A stretch of 64,000 nt of DNA from Palsa-504 sp963834685 (lineage in GTDB: Bacteria > Actinomycetota > Actinomycetes > Streptosporangiales > Streptosporangiaceae). The DNA lies in contig CAWICW010000016.1 in NCBI GenBank assembly GCA_963834685.1, positions 62,001 through 126,000 of the forward strand, read 5' to 3'. Numbering within the stretch: position 1 is the first letter of the stretch; every line of letters starts with the position of its first letter. This document shows, one piece after another, positions 46,968 through 55,189 of this stretch. Under the pieces are notes generated by a model. It worked only from the letters and a program-made list of their open reading frames with translations. It did no database searches and had not been told where the DNA came from. A program made the translations under genes and the position numbers.

Positions 46968-47852
46968 GCCCAGCAGCGGCGCGAACAGGTCGCCGTCCTG
47001 CGCCACCCGCTCCAGGACCGTCTCGGCGGTGAAGAACAGCTCCTCCGGGCGTCGGCACGCCTGCACCTCGTCCCAGCTGACCGGCGTCGAGACCGTGGGG
47101 CTCTGCCGGGCGCGCAGCGAGTAGGGGGCGACGGTGGTCTTGGACCCGTTGTTCTGGCTCCAGTCGATGAGGACCTTGCCGGTGCGCAGCGCCTTGGTCA
47201 TGCGCGACACGACGCGGCGCGGCTGATCGCGTTCGAGCCGTTCGGCGAAGGCCCGCGCCTGATCGCTGGCCTGCTCGGAGGTCACGCCGGAGATCGGAGC
47301 GTACAGCTGCAGGCCCTTGCCGCCCGAGGTCTTGGCCAGCGGCGCGAAGCCCTCGGCCTCGAGCAGCGGCCGCAGGTCCTCCGCCACCCGGCAGCAGTCC
47401 ACGATGTTGGCCGGCGCTCCCGGATCCAGGTCGAACACCAGCAGGTCGGGCCGGCGGAGCTCGGGCATCCGCCACTGCGGCACATGCAGCTCCAGGCCGG
47501 CCAGGTTGGCCGCCCAGATGAGGGCGGGCAGGTCGTCCACCACGAGATAGGTCACCGTGGTGCCGCGGCCCCGCGAGCTGTCCGAGGGGATCCGGGCGGT
47601 GCGGATCCAGTCCGGGCGGTGTTCGGTGACGTGCTTCTGGAAGAAGGCCTCGCCGTCGACGCCCTCGGGGTAGCGCTTCAGGGTCAGCGGGCGGCTGGCA
47701 ATGTGCGGCAGCAGCACGGGGGCCACCCGCTGGTAGTAGTCGAGTACCTCGGCCTTGGTGAAACCGGTCTGCGGGTACAGGACCTTGCCCAGGTTGGTCA
47801 GGGTCAGCGTGCGGCCGTCGACGTGGACCGCCACCTTGGTCTCAGGGCTCAC
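46956..47852 (-). CDS. ligD: LigD polymerase/primase domain protein, no stop at the family end
   Basis: The polymerase (AEP primase-like) component of non-homologous end joining, about 299 aa conserved. LTLTNLGKVLYPQTGFTK starts the domain, LLVFDLDPGAPANI gives the catalytic Asp pair, TSGGKGLQLYAPI the nucleotide-binding loop and IDWSQNNGSKTT the third acidic residue. It fills gaps and adds ribonucleotides at breaks. Start GTG 47852 overlaps the ligase gene stop by 11 nt. Conserved sequence ends near 46956 but the frame stays open to a stop at 44889, wholly antisense to the Nudix and membrane protein genes. The true C-terminus is therefore uncertain. Confidence 0.85.
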
Positions 47853-49257
47853 GGACGACGTCCCGGGGGTCGATGTCGTCGCGGAGGCCTTTGTAGACCG
47901 GTGCGCGCATGCGGCCGGCTTTGGTCCAGCGGTCGAAGGCGACCTGGATGACCAGGCGGGGTTCGACCCAGACGGCGGGGCGGGCGTGCTCGGGGGGGAC
48001 AGGGCTGGCGAACGGGGAGTCGGGGCGGCGCAGGGGGCGGAGCTTGCCGCCGAGCGTGCGCAGGGTCTCGTCGGTGAAGCCGGTGCCGACGTGGCCCGCA
48101 TAGACCAGACCCGAGGCGTCGTTGACGCCGATGAGCAGGGAGCCGACCTGGCCGGTGCGGTTGCCCTTCCCCGGCTTGTAGCCGGCCACGACGGCTTCCT
48201 GGGTACGGACGTTCTTGATCTTGCGCCAGTTGTCGGTGCGGACGCCCGGCGTATAGCGGGAGTCGAGGCGCTTGGCCACCACGCCTTCCATGCCGTGCTC
48301 CACCGATACCGAGCGGACGGCCTCGAAGTCGGTACCGGGGAACCAGGGCGGGGTCTGCCAGTTCGGGCCGGTCAGGGCCAGCTCGTCCAGGAGCGCCCGG
48401 CGCTCGGAGTACTCCAGGTCCATGAGCGGCCTGCCGTCCAGCTGGAGCAGGTCGAAAATCAGGAAAGTCACCGGGGTCTGCCCGGCCAGCAGGGCCGCCT
48501 GGGACGCCGAACTGACGTGCATCCGGGGCTGCAGTGCCTCGAACTCGGGCCAGCCGTCGGCGCCGAAGACCACGATCTCCCCGTCCAGGAGGAGCTGCTT
48601 GTGGGTGGTGCCCGCGCCGAGGCGGGCCAGTTCGGGGTAGGTCACGGTGATGTCGCGCTCGCTGCGGGACATCAGGCGCACCTTGCCTTTTTCGATGTAG
48701 GCCAGGGCCCGGACGCCGTCCCACTTCATCTCCAGCGCCCAGCGGTCCTGGTCGCGGGGCGCCGGGCCGGTTGCCGCGAGCATGGGCCGTATCGCCCCCG
48801 GCAGGGCCAGGCGTTCCCGGTGGATCATCCACTGGTTGCCCTTGGTCTGGAACAGCACGTATCCGCCAGTGACCCGCTGGCCGTACAGCACGACCTTGAC
48901 CTCGCTGGGCGCCCACTTCAGCGTCTCGTAGCGGCCGCGATCCCAGATGCTGACCGCGCCCGCGCCGTACTCGCCCCGGGGGATCTGCCCCTCGAAGCTG
49001 CCGTACTCCAGGGGGTGGTCCTCGGTGTGCACGGCCAGGTGGTTGACCGCCGGGTCGGACGGGACGCCCCTGGGCAGGGCCCAGGACACCAGCACCCCGT
49101 CGCGCTCGAGGCGGAAGTCCCAGTGCAGGCGGCGGGCGTGATGCTCCTGGATGACAAACGACCCGCCCGGGCCGGCAGGCGCAGCCCCAGGTGGCGGGAC
49201 GGGCTCGGGCGTCCGCGCGGCGTCGCGCTTGTCCCGGTAGGCCTGCAGTTTGTCCAC
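47842..49257 (-). CDS. ligD: LigD-type ATP-dependent DNA ligase with phosphoesterase domain
   Basis: A 471-aa protein with an N-terminal 3'-phosphoesterase domain (about residues 30-150; VIQEHHARRLHWDFRLE with His-rich metal site) and a C-terminal ATP-dependent ligase (about 155-460). MKWDGVRA holds adenylation Lys178; EGVVAKR and WRKIKN are motifs IV/V. The C-terminal OB fold has VWVEPRLVIQVAF. It seals double-strand breaks with the polymerase encoded next. In many bacteria all three domains are on one LigD polypeptide; here they are split. Start GTG 49257. No ku gene is in the window. Confidence 0.93.
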   Translation of the reverse strand: MDKLQAYRDKRDAARTPEPVPPPGAAPAGPGGSFVIQEHHARRLHWDFRLERDGVLVSWALPRGVPSDPAVNHLAVHTEDHPLEYGSFEGQIPRGEYGAGAVSIWDRGRYETLKWAPSEVKVVLYGQRVTGGYVLFQTKGNQWMIHRERLALPGAIRPMLAATGPAPRDQDRWALEMKWDGVRALAYIEKGKVRLMSRSERDITVTYPELARLGAGTTHKQLLLDGEIVVFGADGWPEFEALQPRMHVSSASQAALLAGQTPVTFLIFDLLQLDGRPLMDLEYSERRALLDELALTGPNWQTPPWFPGTDFEAVRSVSVEHGMEGVVAKRLDSRYTPGVRTDNWRKIKNVRTQEAVVAGYKPGKGNRTGQVGSLLIGVNDASGLVYAGHVGTGFTDETLRTLGGKLRPLRRPDSPFASPVPPEHARPAVWVEPRLVIQVAFDRWTKAGRMRAPVYKGLRDDIDPRDVVREP

Positions 49258-49265
49258 GTCACCCT

Positions 49266-49412
49266 GTGTACCCGATAGACGGGTTCAGGGAACCGGAACG
49301 GGAGGAGGGGGCCGGCGACTGGCCGGCCCGGACGCGGCCGTGGCGCCGCCGGGCGGAGGAGCCGGAACTGGCGCCCGCGCCCGAACCGCTCGACGACGTG
49401 CCGGTTACCTAG
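49266..49412 (+). CDS. Possible small Arg/Glu/Pro-rich protein
   Basis: A 48-codon frame from GTG 49266 to 49412, rich in Glu, Arg and Pro (DGFREPEREEG start, ending EPLDDVPVT). It begins just outside the divergent ligase gene. There is no clear RBS, so it would have to be leaderless, and I know no homologue. It overlaps the end of the DUF6918-like gene by 4 nt. Listed only because composition and position are compatible with a real small gene. Confidence 0.25.
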   Translation: MYPIDGFREPEREEGAGDWPARTRPWRRRAEEPELAPAPEPLDDVPVT

Positions 49413-49855
49413 CCTGCATACTTCTCGACCAGCGCGCCGACGTTGGGCAGCGCGGCGGTGATGTGCCTGGCCGCGCCGCCGCGGACCGTGCCGTAGGCCC
49501 TGATGATCACGGGGCGGTCGGACATCTTGGCCCGCGCGTCGGTCACCGACAACAGCGACTCGGCCACCTCGTCGCCGCGTTTGACCAGGTAGTCGCCGAA
49601 TCCGGAGGCGCCGGAGGCGTTGAAGTCGGTCCAGTACGGCTCGAGCACGGCCACCAGGTCGGGCAGCAGGTTCTCCACCGTGGACTGCAGGTAGCCCTTG
49701 GCAAACGTCTTGGCCGTCTTGTACGCGATCTTGACCGCGGCGCCGGAGACGCCGGACTTGCCGGACACCTCCTGATCGATCAACGCGAGGCAGTCGGTGA
49801 CGACGGCCGGCTGAATCTCGGGGGCAAGCAGGATCTGGTCAAGCGCGGCGGCCAT
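49409..49855 (-). CDS. DUF6918-like hypothetical protein
   Basis: A 148-aa helical protein with no signal peptide or transmembrane segment. LLAPEIQPAVVTDCLALIDQEV at the start and KTAKTFAKGYLQSTVENLLPDLV in the middle match a conserved actinobacterial hypothetical family. GFGDYLVKRGDEVAESLLS follows. ATG 49855 has GAGGAAA about 9 nt upstream; the longer frame from 49924 adds an unrelated basic leader. Function unknown. Confidence 0.8.
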   Translation of the reverse strand: MAAALDQILLAPEIQPAVVTDCLALIDQEVSGKSGVSGAAVKIAYKTAKTFAKGYLQSTVENLLPDLVAVLEPYWTDFNASGASGFGDYLVKRGDEVAESLLSVTDARAKMSDRPVIIRAYGTVRGGAARHITAALPNVGALVEKYAG

Positions 49856-50084
49856 GAGCGTGCTCTTTTCCTCATTAAATGGGTCCGGATGCCGCGGGGA
49901 GCCCATCTCAGGCCGAACTCGCACAGTTCCCCCCAGGACCGGACCAAGCTAACGCACCCGGTGCCCGCGATGGCCGGTAATTTCCCGACTGTTACCTCCG
50001 GCGTCCGTGGCTCGCCGTGATCGGAATCCACCGGCCCCGACGACGGTTAGTCATGGCGCTATGGTGCTGAGGGATAATTCGGCG

Positions 50085-50834
50085 ATGGTCGATGAGGAGG
50101 CGCGGGAACCGTCCCACGCCACGGGCGCGGCGGCGTTGCGGGCGGGCTGGTCGCACCGGCACCGGGACGTTTCTGGCGGGTGGCTGCGGCCTACCGTCTT
50201 TGGCGCGGTGGACGGGCTGGTGACCAACGCCTCGCTGATCGCGGGGGTGGGAGGCGGCGGGGTCTCTGGCCACGCGGTGGTGCTGACCGGCGTGGCCGCG
50301 ATGGTCGCGGGCGCATTCTCGATGGGTACCGGGGAATACATCTCCGTCACCAACCAGAACGAGCTGATACAGGCCGAGGTCGCGCTCGAACGCAAGATGC
50401 ACGCCCAGTTCCCCGACGCCGAACAGGCGGAACTCGCTGAGTATTTCCAGGGGTACGGGGCGGACCGGGAGACGGCGGTGCGGATGGCTGCCGCCGTCTC
50501 GCAGGACCCCAGTAAGGCGCTGCGGGTCCACACCCGCGAGGAACTCGGCGTCGACCCGGCCGAGCTGCCGTCGCCCGTGCTGGCCGGCGCGGCCTCGTTG
50601 GTGGCCTTCTCGCTGGGCGCGCTGATCCCGCTCCTGCCGTACCTGTTCGGCCTGCACGTCCTGGCCGCGGCGTTGGGTATCACCGCGGTCGCCCTCCTCG
50701 CCGGGGGGATGATCGTCGGCCGGCTCACCGGCCGGCCGGTGATGCGGTCCGGGCTGCGCCAGCTGGCCTTGGGCGGCCTGGCGGTCGGGATTACCTATAC
50801 CGTAGGCAGCCTGATCGGCCATCACGGCATGTGA
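50085..50834 (+). CDS. VIT1/CCC1-family Fe2+/Mn2+ transporter
   Basis: A 249-aa transporter of the VIT1/CCC1 family, which moves Fe2+ or Mn2+ out of the cytosol. VFGAVDGLVTNASLIAGV (first membrane segment), SMGTGEYISVTNQNEL (second, with metal-site residues), then a Glu-rich cytosolic helix pair (about residues 90-150; AEVALERKMHAQF) that binds metal in the plant homologue, and three further membrane segments. ATG 50085 has GAGGG 10 nt upstream; ATG 50061 is a possible earlier start. No neighbour explains its regulation. Confidence 0.88.
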   Translation: MVDEEAREPSHATGAAALRAGWSHRHRDVSGGWLRPTVFGAVDGLVTNASLIAGVGGGGVSGHAVVLTGVAAMVAGAFSMGTGEYISVTNQNELIQAEVALERKMHAQFPDAEQAELAEYFQGYGADRETAVRMAAAVSQDPSKALRVHTREELGVDPAELPSPVLAGAASLVAFSLGALIPLLPYLFGLHVLAAALGITAVALLAGGMIVGRLTGRPVMRSGLRQLALGGLAVGITYTVGSLIGHHGM

Positions 50835-50866
50835 ACGGCCCCGGGCCAGGCCCTACAGTGGTCTGC

Positions 50867-51047
50867 GTGACGGAAACGTGGCAGGTGGAGCCGTCGGGGC
50901 GACGTCCGGGCCGGGTTCTCGGCCGTGCTGGCCGCGGCGGTGGCCGACCAGCCGTCGCTGCTGCGCGGCATCCACCATATCGAGCGCGGGTATCACCGGC
51001 CGTTCGAGCAGTTCGCGTCGCTCGGCCTGATCATCCGCCGCGGCTGA
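50867..51047 (+). pseudogene. C-terminal remnant of a MurA-like enolpyruvyl transferase
   Basis: One frame from a stop at 50868 reads DVRAGFSAVLAAAV...LRGIHHIERGYHRPFEQFASLG and ends at 51047. This matches the last ~45 residues of MurA (compare DLRTGMALVLAGLAA...PIDRGH...FNALG at the end of the murA gene at 14043-15326). A GTG at 50867 begins another frame, VTETWQVEPSG, so a frameshift separates them. No other MurA sequence is nearby. A decayed remnant fits best. Confidence 0.55.
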
Positions 51048-51066
51048 GGCTGGTTACGCTGCTGTC

Positions 51067-53031
51067 ATGACGACGGCGTTCGTGCTCGGCGGCGGAGGGC
51101 TGCTGGGTGCCCACGAGGTCGGCATGCTCCGGGCGCTCTCGGAGGCGGGCATCCGGCCCGACCTGGTGGTGGGGACCTCGATCGGCGCCCTCAACGGCGC
51201 GTTCGTAGCCGCCGATCCGCCGGGCGCGGCGGCCCGGCTGAGCCGGATGTGGCAGGGCGACGAACTGCGGCTGGCGTTCAGCGAGAAGCTCTGGAGCCGG
51301 GCGGTCCGGCTGGTGCGCTCGGGTACGCACCTGCACTCCCTGGAGCCGCTGGGCCGGATCCTGGGCGACGCGCTGCCCGGCACCGACTTCGCGGACCTCA
51401 AGCTGCCGTTTCAGTGCGTGGCGGCCGGCATCGAGAGCGCGAGCGCGCGGTGGTTCAGCAGCGGGCCGGTCGTGCCCGCGGTGCTGGCCTCGTGCGCGGT
51501 GCCCGGGCTGCTGCCGCCGGTGGAGATCGACGGGGCCCACTACTTCGACGGCGGCCTGGTCGACTCGATCCCGGTCGGCCGGGCCGTCACGCTCGGCGCC
51601 ACCACCGTCTACGTGCTGCAGGTGGGCCGGATCGAGAGCGCGCTGGAGGTTCCCACCCGGCCGTGGGAGGTGGGGCTGGTGGCGTTCGAGATCGCCCGCC
51701 GGCACCGGTTCCACGAGGAGATGTCGTCGCTGCCGTCCGACGTCCGGGTGCACGTCCTGCCGACCGGCGGCGACCGGCTGCCGCCCGGCTCGGCGCAGTT
51801 CCGGTACCGGGACAAGACCCGGGTAGGGCAGAGCATCGAGCGCGCGTACGCGGCCTCGGCGAGCTATCTCGTCGCCCTGGCCCGCCACTTATACTGGCCT
51901 CCTAGCGACGGGAGGGGTCTCGTGCTCCCACCCAGGCTGGTCCGCCGGCTCGTGCTGGCCCCGATGGTGATCGTCCTCGCCCTCGGCCTCATCGTGCTGT
52001 CTCCGTTGCTGTTCGTGCTGGCGCTGCTGTTCGGGCTGGCCGGGCTGCTGCGGGCGGGCCGGATGCGCAACCTGCGGCTGGTGTCATTCGCGGTGGTCTG
52101 GCTGACCGCGGAGATCGTGGCGCTGGTCCTGCTATTCGGGCTGTGGGTCGTGAGCGGGTTCGGGGGGCGGCTGCACACCGAGCCGTATCAGAGCCGGCAC
52201 TACCGGATCGTCCGGTGGTTCCTGGACGCGCTGTACCGGGGGGCGGAACGGACCTACGGCCTGCGGGTCGAGATCGACGAGCCCGAGCTCACCGGGGAGG
52301 AACTGGTCGCGCGGGCGACCCGGCCGGTCATCGTGCTGTCCCGGCACGCCGGGCCGGGCGACTCCTTCCTGCTCGTGCACCAGTTGCTGAGCATCTACGG
52401 GCGCCGGCCGCGGGTGGTCATGAAGGCGGCGCTGCAGTTCGACCCCAGCCTGGACGTGCTGGGCAACCGGCTGCCCAACGTGTTCGTCCATCACCGCCAG
52501 ACCGGCGAGAGCATCTTCACCGACCAGATCGAGCGGCTGGCCCGCGGCCTGGGCTCGGATGGCGCGCTGGTCATCTTCCCCGAGGGCGCCAACTGGACGC
52601 CTAACCGGTGGCGCCGGGGCATCCGGCGGCTGGAACATGCCGGGCGGCGCGACCTGGCCGAGCGGGCCCGGGAAATGCCCAACCTGCTGCCGCCCCGGCC
52701 GGGCGGGACGCTGGCCGCCATCGAGGCCCGCCCGGACGCCGACGTGATCTTCGTGGCGCATGCCGGGCTGGACACGATCACCTCCATTGGCGACGTGTGG
52801 CGGCGGTTCCCGGTCGACCAGGTCATCCGGGCCAAGTGGTGGCGGGTGCCGTTCGACCGGGTGCCGCGGGAAGCCGGGCACGAGGAGCAGGTGCAGTGGC
52901 TGTTCGGGTGGTGGGAGCGGATCGACGAGTGGATCACCGAGAACCGGGCGGGCGGGCCTTTGCGGCCGGCCGCGGTGGCGGCGTCGGCGCCCTCGCCCGA
53001 GGGTAGCCAGGTTGAGGACGCGGACGGCTGA
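51067..53031 (+). CDS. Patatin-like phospholipase fused to PlsC-type acyltransferase
   Basis: A 654-aa protein. Residues 1-265 are a patatin domain: GGGGLLGAHEVGM oxyanion loop, GTSIG with nucleophile S38 and DGG with catalytic D161. Residues about 295-370 carry two hydrophobic stretches. About 400-590 are an acyltransferase: SRHAGPGDSFLL (HxxxxD) and FPEGANWTP (FPEG). It could hydrolyse and re-acylate membrane lipids in one protein. An in-frame GTG at 51922 with GGAGGGG upstream may give a separate acyltransferase. ATG 51067. Confidence 0.87.
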   Translation: MTTAFVLGGGGLLGAHEVGMLRALSEAGIRPDLVVGTSIGALNGAFVAADPPGAAARLSRMWQGDELRLAFSEKLWSRAVRLVRSGTHLHSLEPLGRILGDALPGTDFADLKLPFQCVAAGIESASARWFSSGPVVPAVLASCAVPGLLPPVEIDGAHYFDGGLVDSIPVGRAVTLGATTVYVLQVGRIESALEVPTRPWEVGLVAFEIARRHRFHEEMSSLPSDVRVHVLPTGGDRLPPGSAQFRYRDKTRVGQSIERAYAASASYLVALARHLYWPPSDGRGLVLPPRLVRRLVLAPMVIVLALGLIVLSPLLFVLALLFGLAGLLRAGRMRNLRLVSFAVVWLTAEIVALVLLFGLWVVSGFGGRLHTEPYQSRHYRIVRWFLDALYRGAERTYGLRVEIDEPELTGEELVARATRPVIVLSRHAGPGDSFLLVHQLLSIYGRRPRVVMKAALQFDPSLDVLGNRLPNVFVHHRQTGESIFTDQIERLARGLGSDGALVIFPEGANWTPNRWRRGIRRLEHAGRRDLAERAREMPNLLPPRPGGTLAAIEARPDADVIFVAHAGLDTITSIGDVWRRFPVDQVIRAKWWRVPFDRVPREAGHEEQVQWLFGWWERIDEWITENRAGGPLRPAAVAASAPSPEGSQVEDADG

Positions 53032-53120
53032 TTATTCGGAACGGACCGGCCCGCATGCCGCCGCTGCCGGATTGTTATCGCAGTTCGCGGATTGTGCAGC
53101 TCAAACCGATGGGCATGAGC

Positions 53121-53150
53121 TTGACAGGAAACCATATGGTTTCCTATTGT
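53121..53150 (+). promoter_or_regulatory. Promoter and 20-bp palindromic operator of the ArsR-SRPBCC gene
   Basis: A -35-like TTGACA (53121-53126) overlaps a perfect 20-bp palindrome, aggaaaccatatggtttcct (53126-53145), which ends 3 nt before the GTG start. TATTGT (53145-53150) is a possible -10 at 18-bp spacing. ArsR-type repressors usually bind such palindromes in their own promoter, so autorepression is likely. Confidence 0.75.
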
Positions 53151-53913
53151 GGCTGACGTGGAACTTGTGTTCAGGGCACTGGCCGACCCGACCCGGCGGG
53201 CGCTCCTTGATGAGCTGTTCGCCTGTGATGGTCAGACGCTCGTGTCCCTCACGGCGCGGCACGACATGACGCGCATCGCCGTGGCGAAGCACCTGAAGGT
53301 CCTGGAGGACGCCGGGCTCATCGTGAGCAGGCGGCGGGGCCGCGAGAAACTGCACTACCTCAACCCGGTCCCGATCCGCCTGGTTCACGACCGGTGGGTC
53401 AGCAAGTACACCGAGCCGTGGGCGGCCGGGCTGGCCGGCCTGAAGCACGAGCTGGAGGATCAGATGGAGAAGGTCTTCGAGATCTACATCCGCACCACGC
53501 CCGAGCGCCTGTGGGAAGCGATCACCGATCCGGTGACCAGGACGAAGTACCAGTTCGGCGCGTCGATCGAGTCGGACTGGACGGCCGGTTCGCCCTACCG
53601 GCTCGGTCATCCGGACGCGGAGCGGCCGCTGATCGAGGGTGAGAACCTGGTCGTCGAACGGCCGGTCCGGCTCGTGCAGACGATGCGAGCGATGTGGGGC
53701 CCCGACGCCGAGCGGGCCGGCACGTCGCGGGTGACGTGGGAGATCGAGCCGGTCGGCGACTCGTGCCGCCTGACCGTGGTGCACGACCAGCTGCCGCCGG
53801 ACGCGCCGACGGAGCTCTACGGCGGGTGGCCGATGATCCTTTCCGGCCTGAAAACGTGGCTCGAAACCGGGCAGACGCTGACCACGCCCGGCTCCCTCAT
53901 GTACCAGCGGTAG
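53149..53913 (+). CDS. ArsR-family regulator fused to an SRPBCC (AHSA1) domain
   Basis: A 254-aa fusion. Residues 1-90 are an ArsR winged helix (VFRALADPTRRALLDELF, ARHDMTRIAVAKHLKVLEDAGLI); about 100-250 are an AHSA1/SRPBCC ligand-binding domain (EIYIRTTPERLWEAITDP). There is no CxC metal site, so it is not a metal sensor; the SRPBCC pocket may bind a small hydrophobic molecule. The fusion is common in actinobacteria, often with a VOC gene as here (downstream by 37 nt). Start GTG 53149 directly follows the operator. Confidence 0.92.
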   Translation: MADVELVFRALADPTRRALLDELFACDGQTLVSLTARHDMTRIAVAKHLKVLEDAGLIVSRRRGREKLHYLNPVPIRLVHDRWVSKYTEPWAAGLAGLKHELEDQMEKVFEIYIRTTPERLWEAITDPVTRTKYQFGASIESDWTAGSPYRLGHPDAERPLIEGENLVVERPVRLVQTMRAMWGPDAERAGTSRVTWEIEPVGDSCRLTVVHDQLPPDAPTELYGGWPMILSGLKTWLETGQTLTTPGSLMYQR

Positions 53914-53950
53914 CCGGATCTCGTTCATCCAGTCACGCGAGGAGATCGTC

Positions 53951-54322
53951 ATGTCCCAGACCACCATCACCGACATCGGCGCCGTGGGAATCCCGGTCAG
54001 CGACCAGGACCAGGCGGTGGAGTTCTTCGTCGGCACGCTCGGCTTCGAAAAGCGGCTCGACGTGCGGATGGGCGAGAGCTTCCGCTGGGTCACGGTCGCG
54101 GCCCCGAGCGCGTCCACGTCGGTCGCGCTGATCGCCGGGCCTCACCCCGGGGCCGACACCGGCATCCGGTTCCTGGTTCCCGACGCCGAAACCGAGCACG
54201 CCGCCATGCGGCGACGGGGCATCGAGGTCGGGGACCTGCTGCGGTGGCCGGGCGTTCCGCCCATGTTCGAGTTCAAGGATCCGGACGGGAACAGGTTCGA
54301 GATCGTCGAGGGCAGCGCCTGA
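53951..54322 (+). CDS. VOC/glyoxalase-like protein
   Basis: A 123-aa vicinal-oxygen-chelate protein of two beta-alpha-beta-beta-beta modules. IGAVGIPVSDQDQAVEFF and LGFEKRLDVRMG form the first module, MFEFKDPDGNRFEIVE the second. Substrate unknown; glyoxalase-type detoxification or resistance is possible. ATG 53951 has GAGGAGA 7 nt upstream. It is in one operon with the ArsR-SRPBCC regulator and probably under its control. It ends 4 nt before the convergent GNAT gene. Confidence 0.9.
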   Translation: MSQTTITDIGAVGIPVSDQDQAVEFFVGTLGFEKRLDVRMGESFRWVTVAAPSASTSVALIAGPHPGADTGIRFLVPDAETEHAAMRRRGIEVGDLLRWPGVPPMFEFKDPDGNRFEIVEGSA

Positions 54323-54326
54323 GCGG

Positions 54327-54893
54327 TCAAGGGTGCTGGCCGGCGGCGGCGGCCTGCCATTCCTCTCGGGTCAGGGCGTATTCGACCTCGCCCTGGTCCG
54401 CGCCCGGGATGTCGGGCACGTCGTCCGAGTGGTAGGACCGGACGAGGGCCAGGCCGCATTTCTCCATTACCCGGCGGGACGGCTGGTTGACCGCCATCGT
54501 GTGCGCGACGACGCGATCCACGCCGAGATCGGTGAAGCACTTGCGGATGAGGGCCCGTGATCCCTCGGTGGCGTAGCCCTGGTTCCATGCGGCCTTGCGC
54601 AGCCGGTAGCCCAGGTCGACGCTGCCGTCTTCGGCGGGCCGGAGGTGGAACCAGCCCAGGAAGTCGCCGGCCGCCCTGGTTTCGGCGGCCCAGAACCCGA
54701 GCCCCTCGTACCGCTCGTAGAAGCCAAGGAAGAACGGGATGATCCGGTCGCGGACCTCCTCGCGCGGGGTTGGCTCGCCGCCGCTGAGGAACCACATGAC
54801 ATCGTGATCGCTGTTGAGCTCGTACAGGTGATCGGCGTCGGCGTCGGTGAAGCCGCGCAGCACCAAGCGGCCGGTCTCCAGGAAGGCGGGCAT
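54327..54893 (-). CDS. GNAT N-acetyltransferase (RimJ/RimL type)
   Basis: A 188-aa acetyltransferase. FLETGRLVLRGFTDADADHL starts the domain, DLGYRLRKAAWNQGYATEG is the acetyl-CoA-binding motif A, and VNQPSRRVMEKCGLALV the end of the fold. This branch acetylates N-termini or small molecules; the target is unknown. ATG 54893. Convergent with the VOC gene. Confidence 0.9.
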   Translation of the reverse strand: MPAFLETGRLVLRGFTDADADHLYELNSDHDVMWFLSGGEPTPREEVRDRIIPFFLGFYERYEGLGFWAAETRAAGDFLGWFHLRPAEDGSVDLGYRLRKAAWNQGYATEGSRALIRKCFTDLGVDRVVAHTMAVNQPSRRVMEKCGLALVRSYHSDDVPDIPGADQGEVEYALTREEWQAAAAGQHP

Positions 54894-54915
54894 TGGCCCA
54901 TTATCGGCCCGGCGC

Positions 54916-55095
54916 TCAGCTGCCCGCCAGGAGACGGGTCCGCCAGCGCCGGAAGCGGCCGGCGAGCCGATGGCGATTGACGGCGTGCAGGCGCACGCCC
55001 GAGGGCTGACCCCGGCGGACCAGTTCCCGGGCGTACTCCCGGCCCAGTCCGCGGTTGGCGCCGGTCACCAGGGCAACCGATCCGCCGATCTTCAT
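54916..55095 (-). pseudogene. N-terminal SDR fragment
   Basis: From ATG 55095, which has a strong GGGAGGAG site upstream, 59 codons read MKIGGSVALVTGANRGLGRE and AREL, the beta1-alphaA unit and cofactor motif of short-chain dehydrogenases. After about residue 30 the sequence becomes Arg-rich and unlike any SDR, ending at 54916. Catalytic Ser and Tyr-x3-Lys are absent, so this is a truncated gene. Confidence 0.6.
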
Positions 55096-55189
55096 GGCTC
55101 CTCCCGGGCCGAGAGTACCCCAGCACCAGGGACGAGGCCCGGGGAAGTCCGGCCCGGTATCCGCCGGGCAGCAGGCCTACGCTGGGAGC

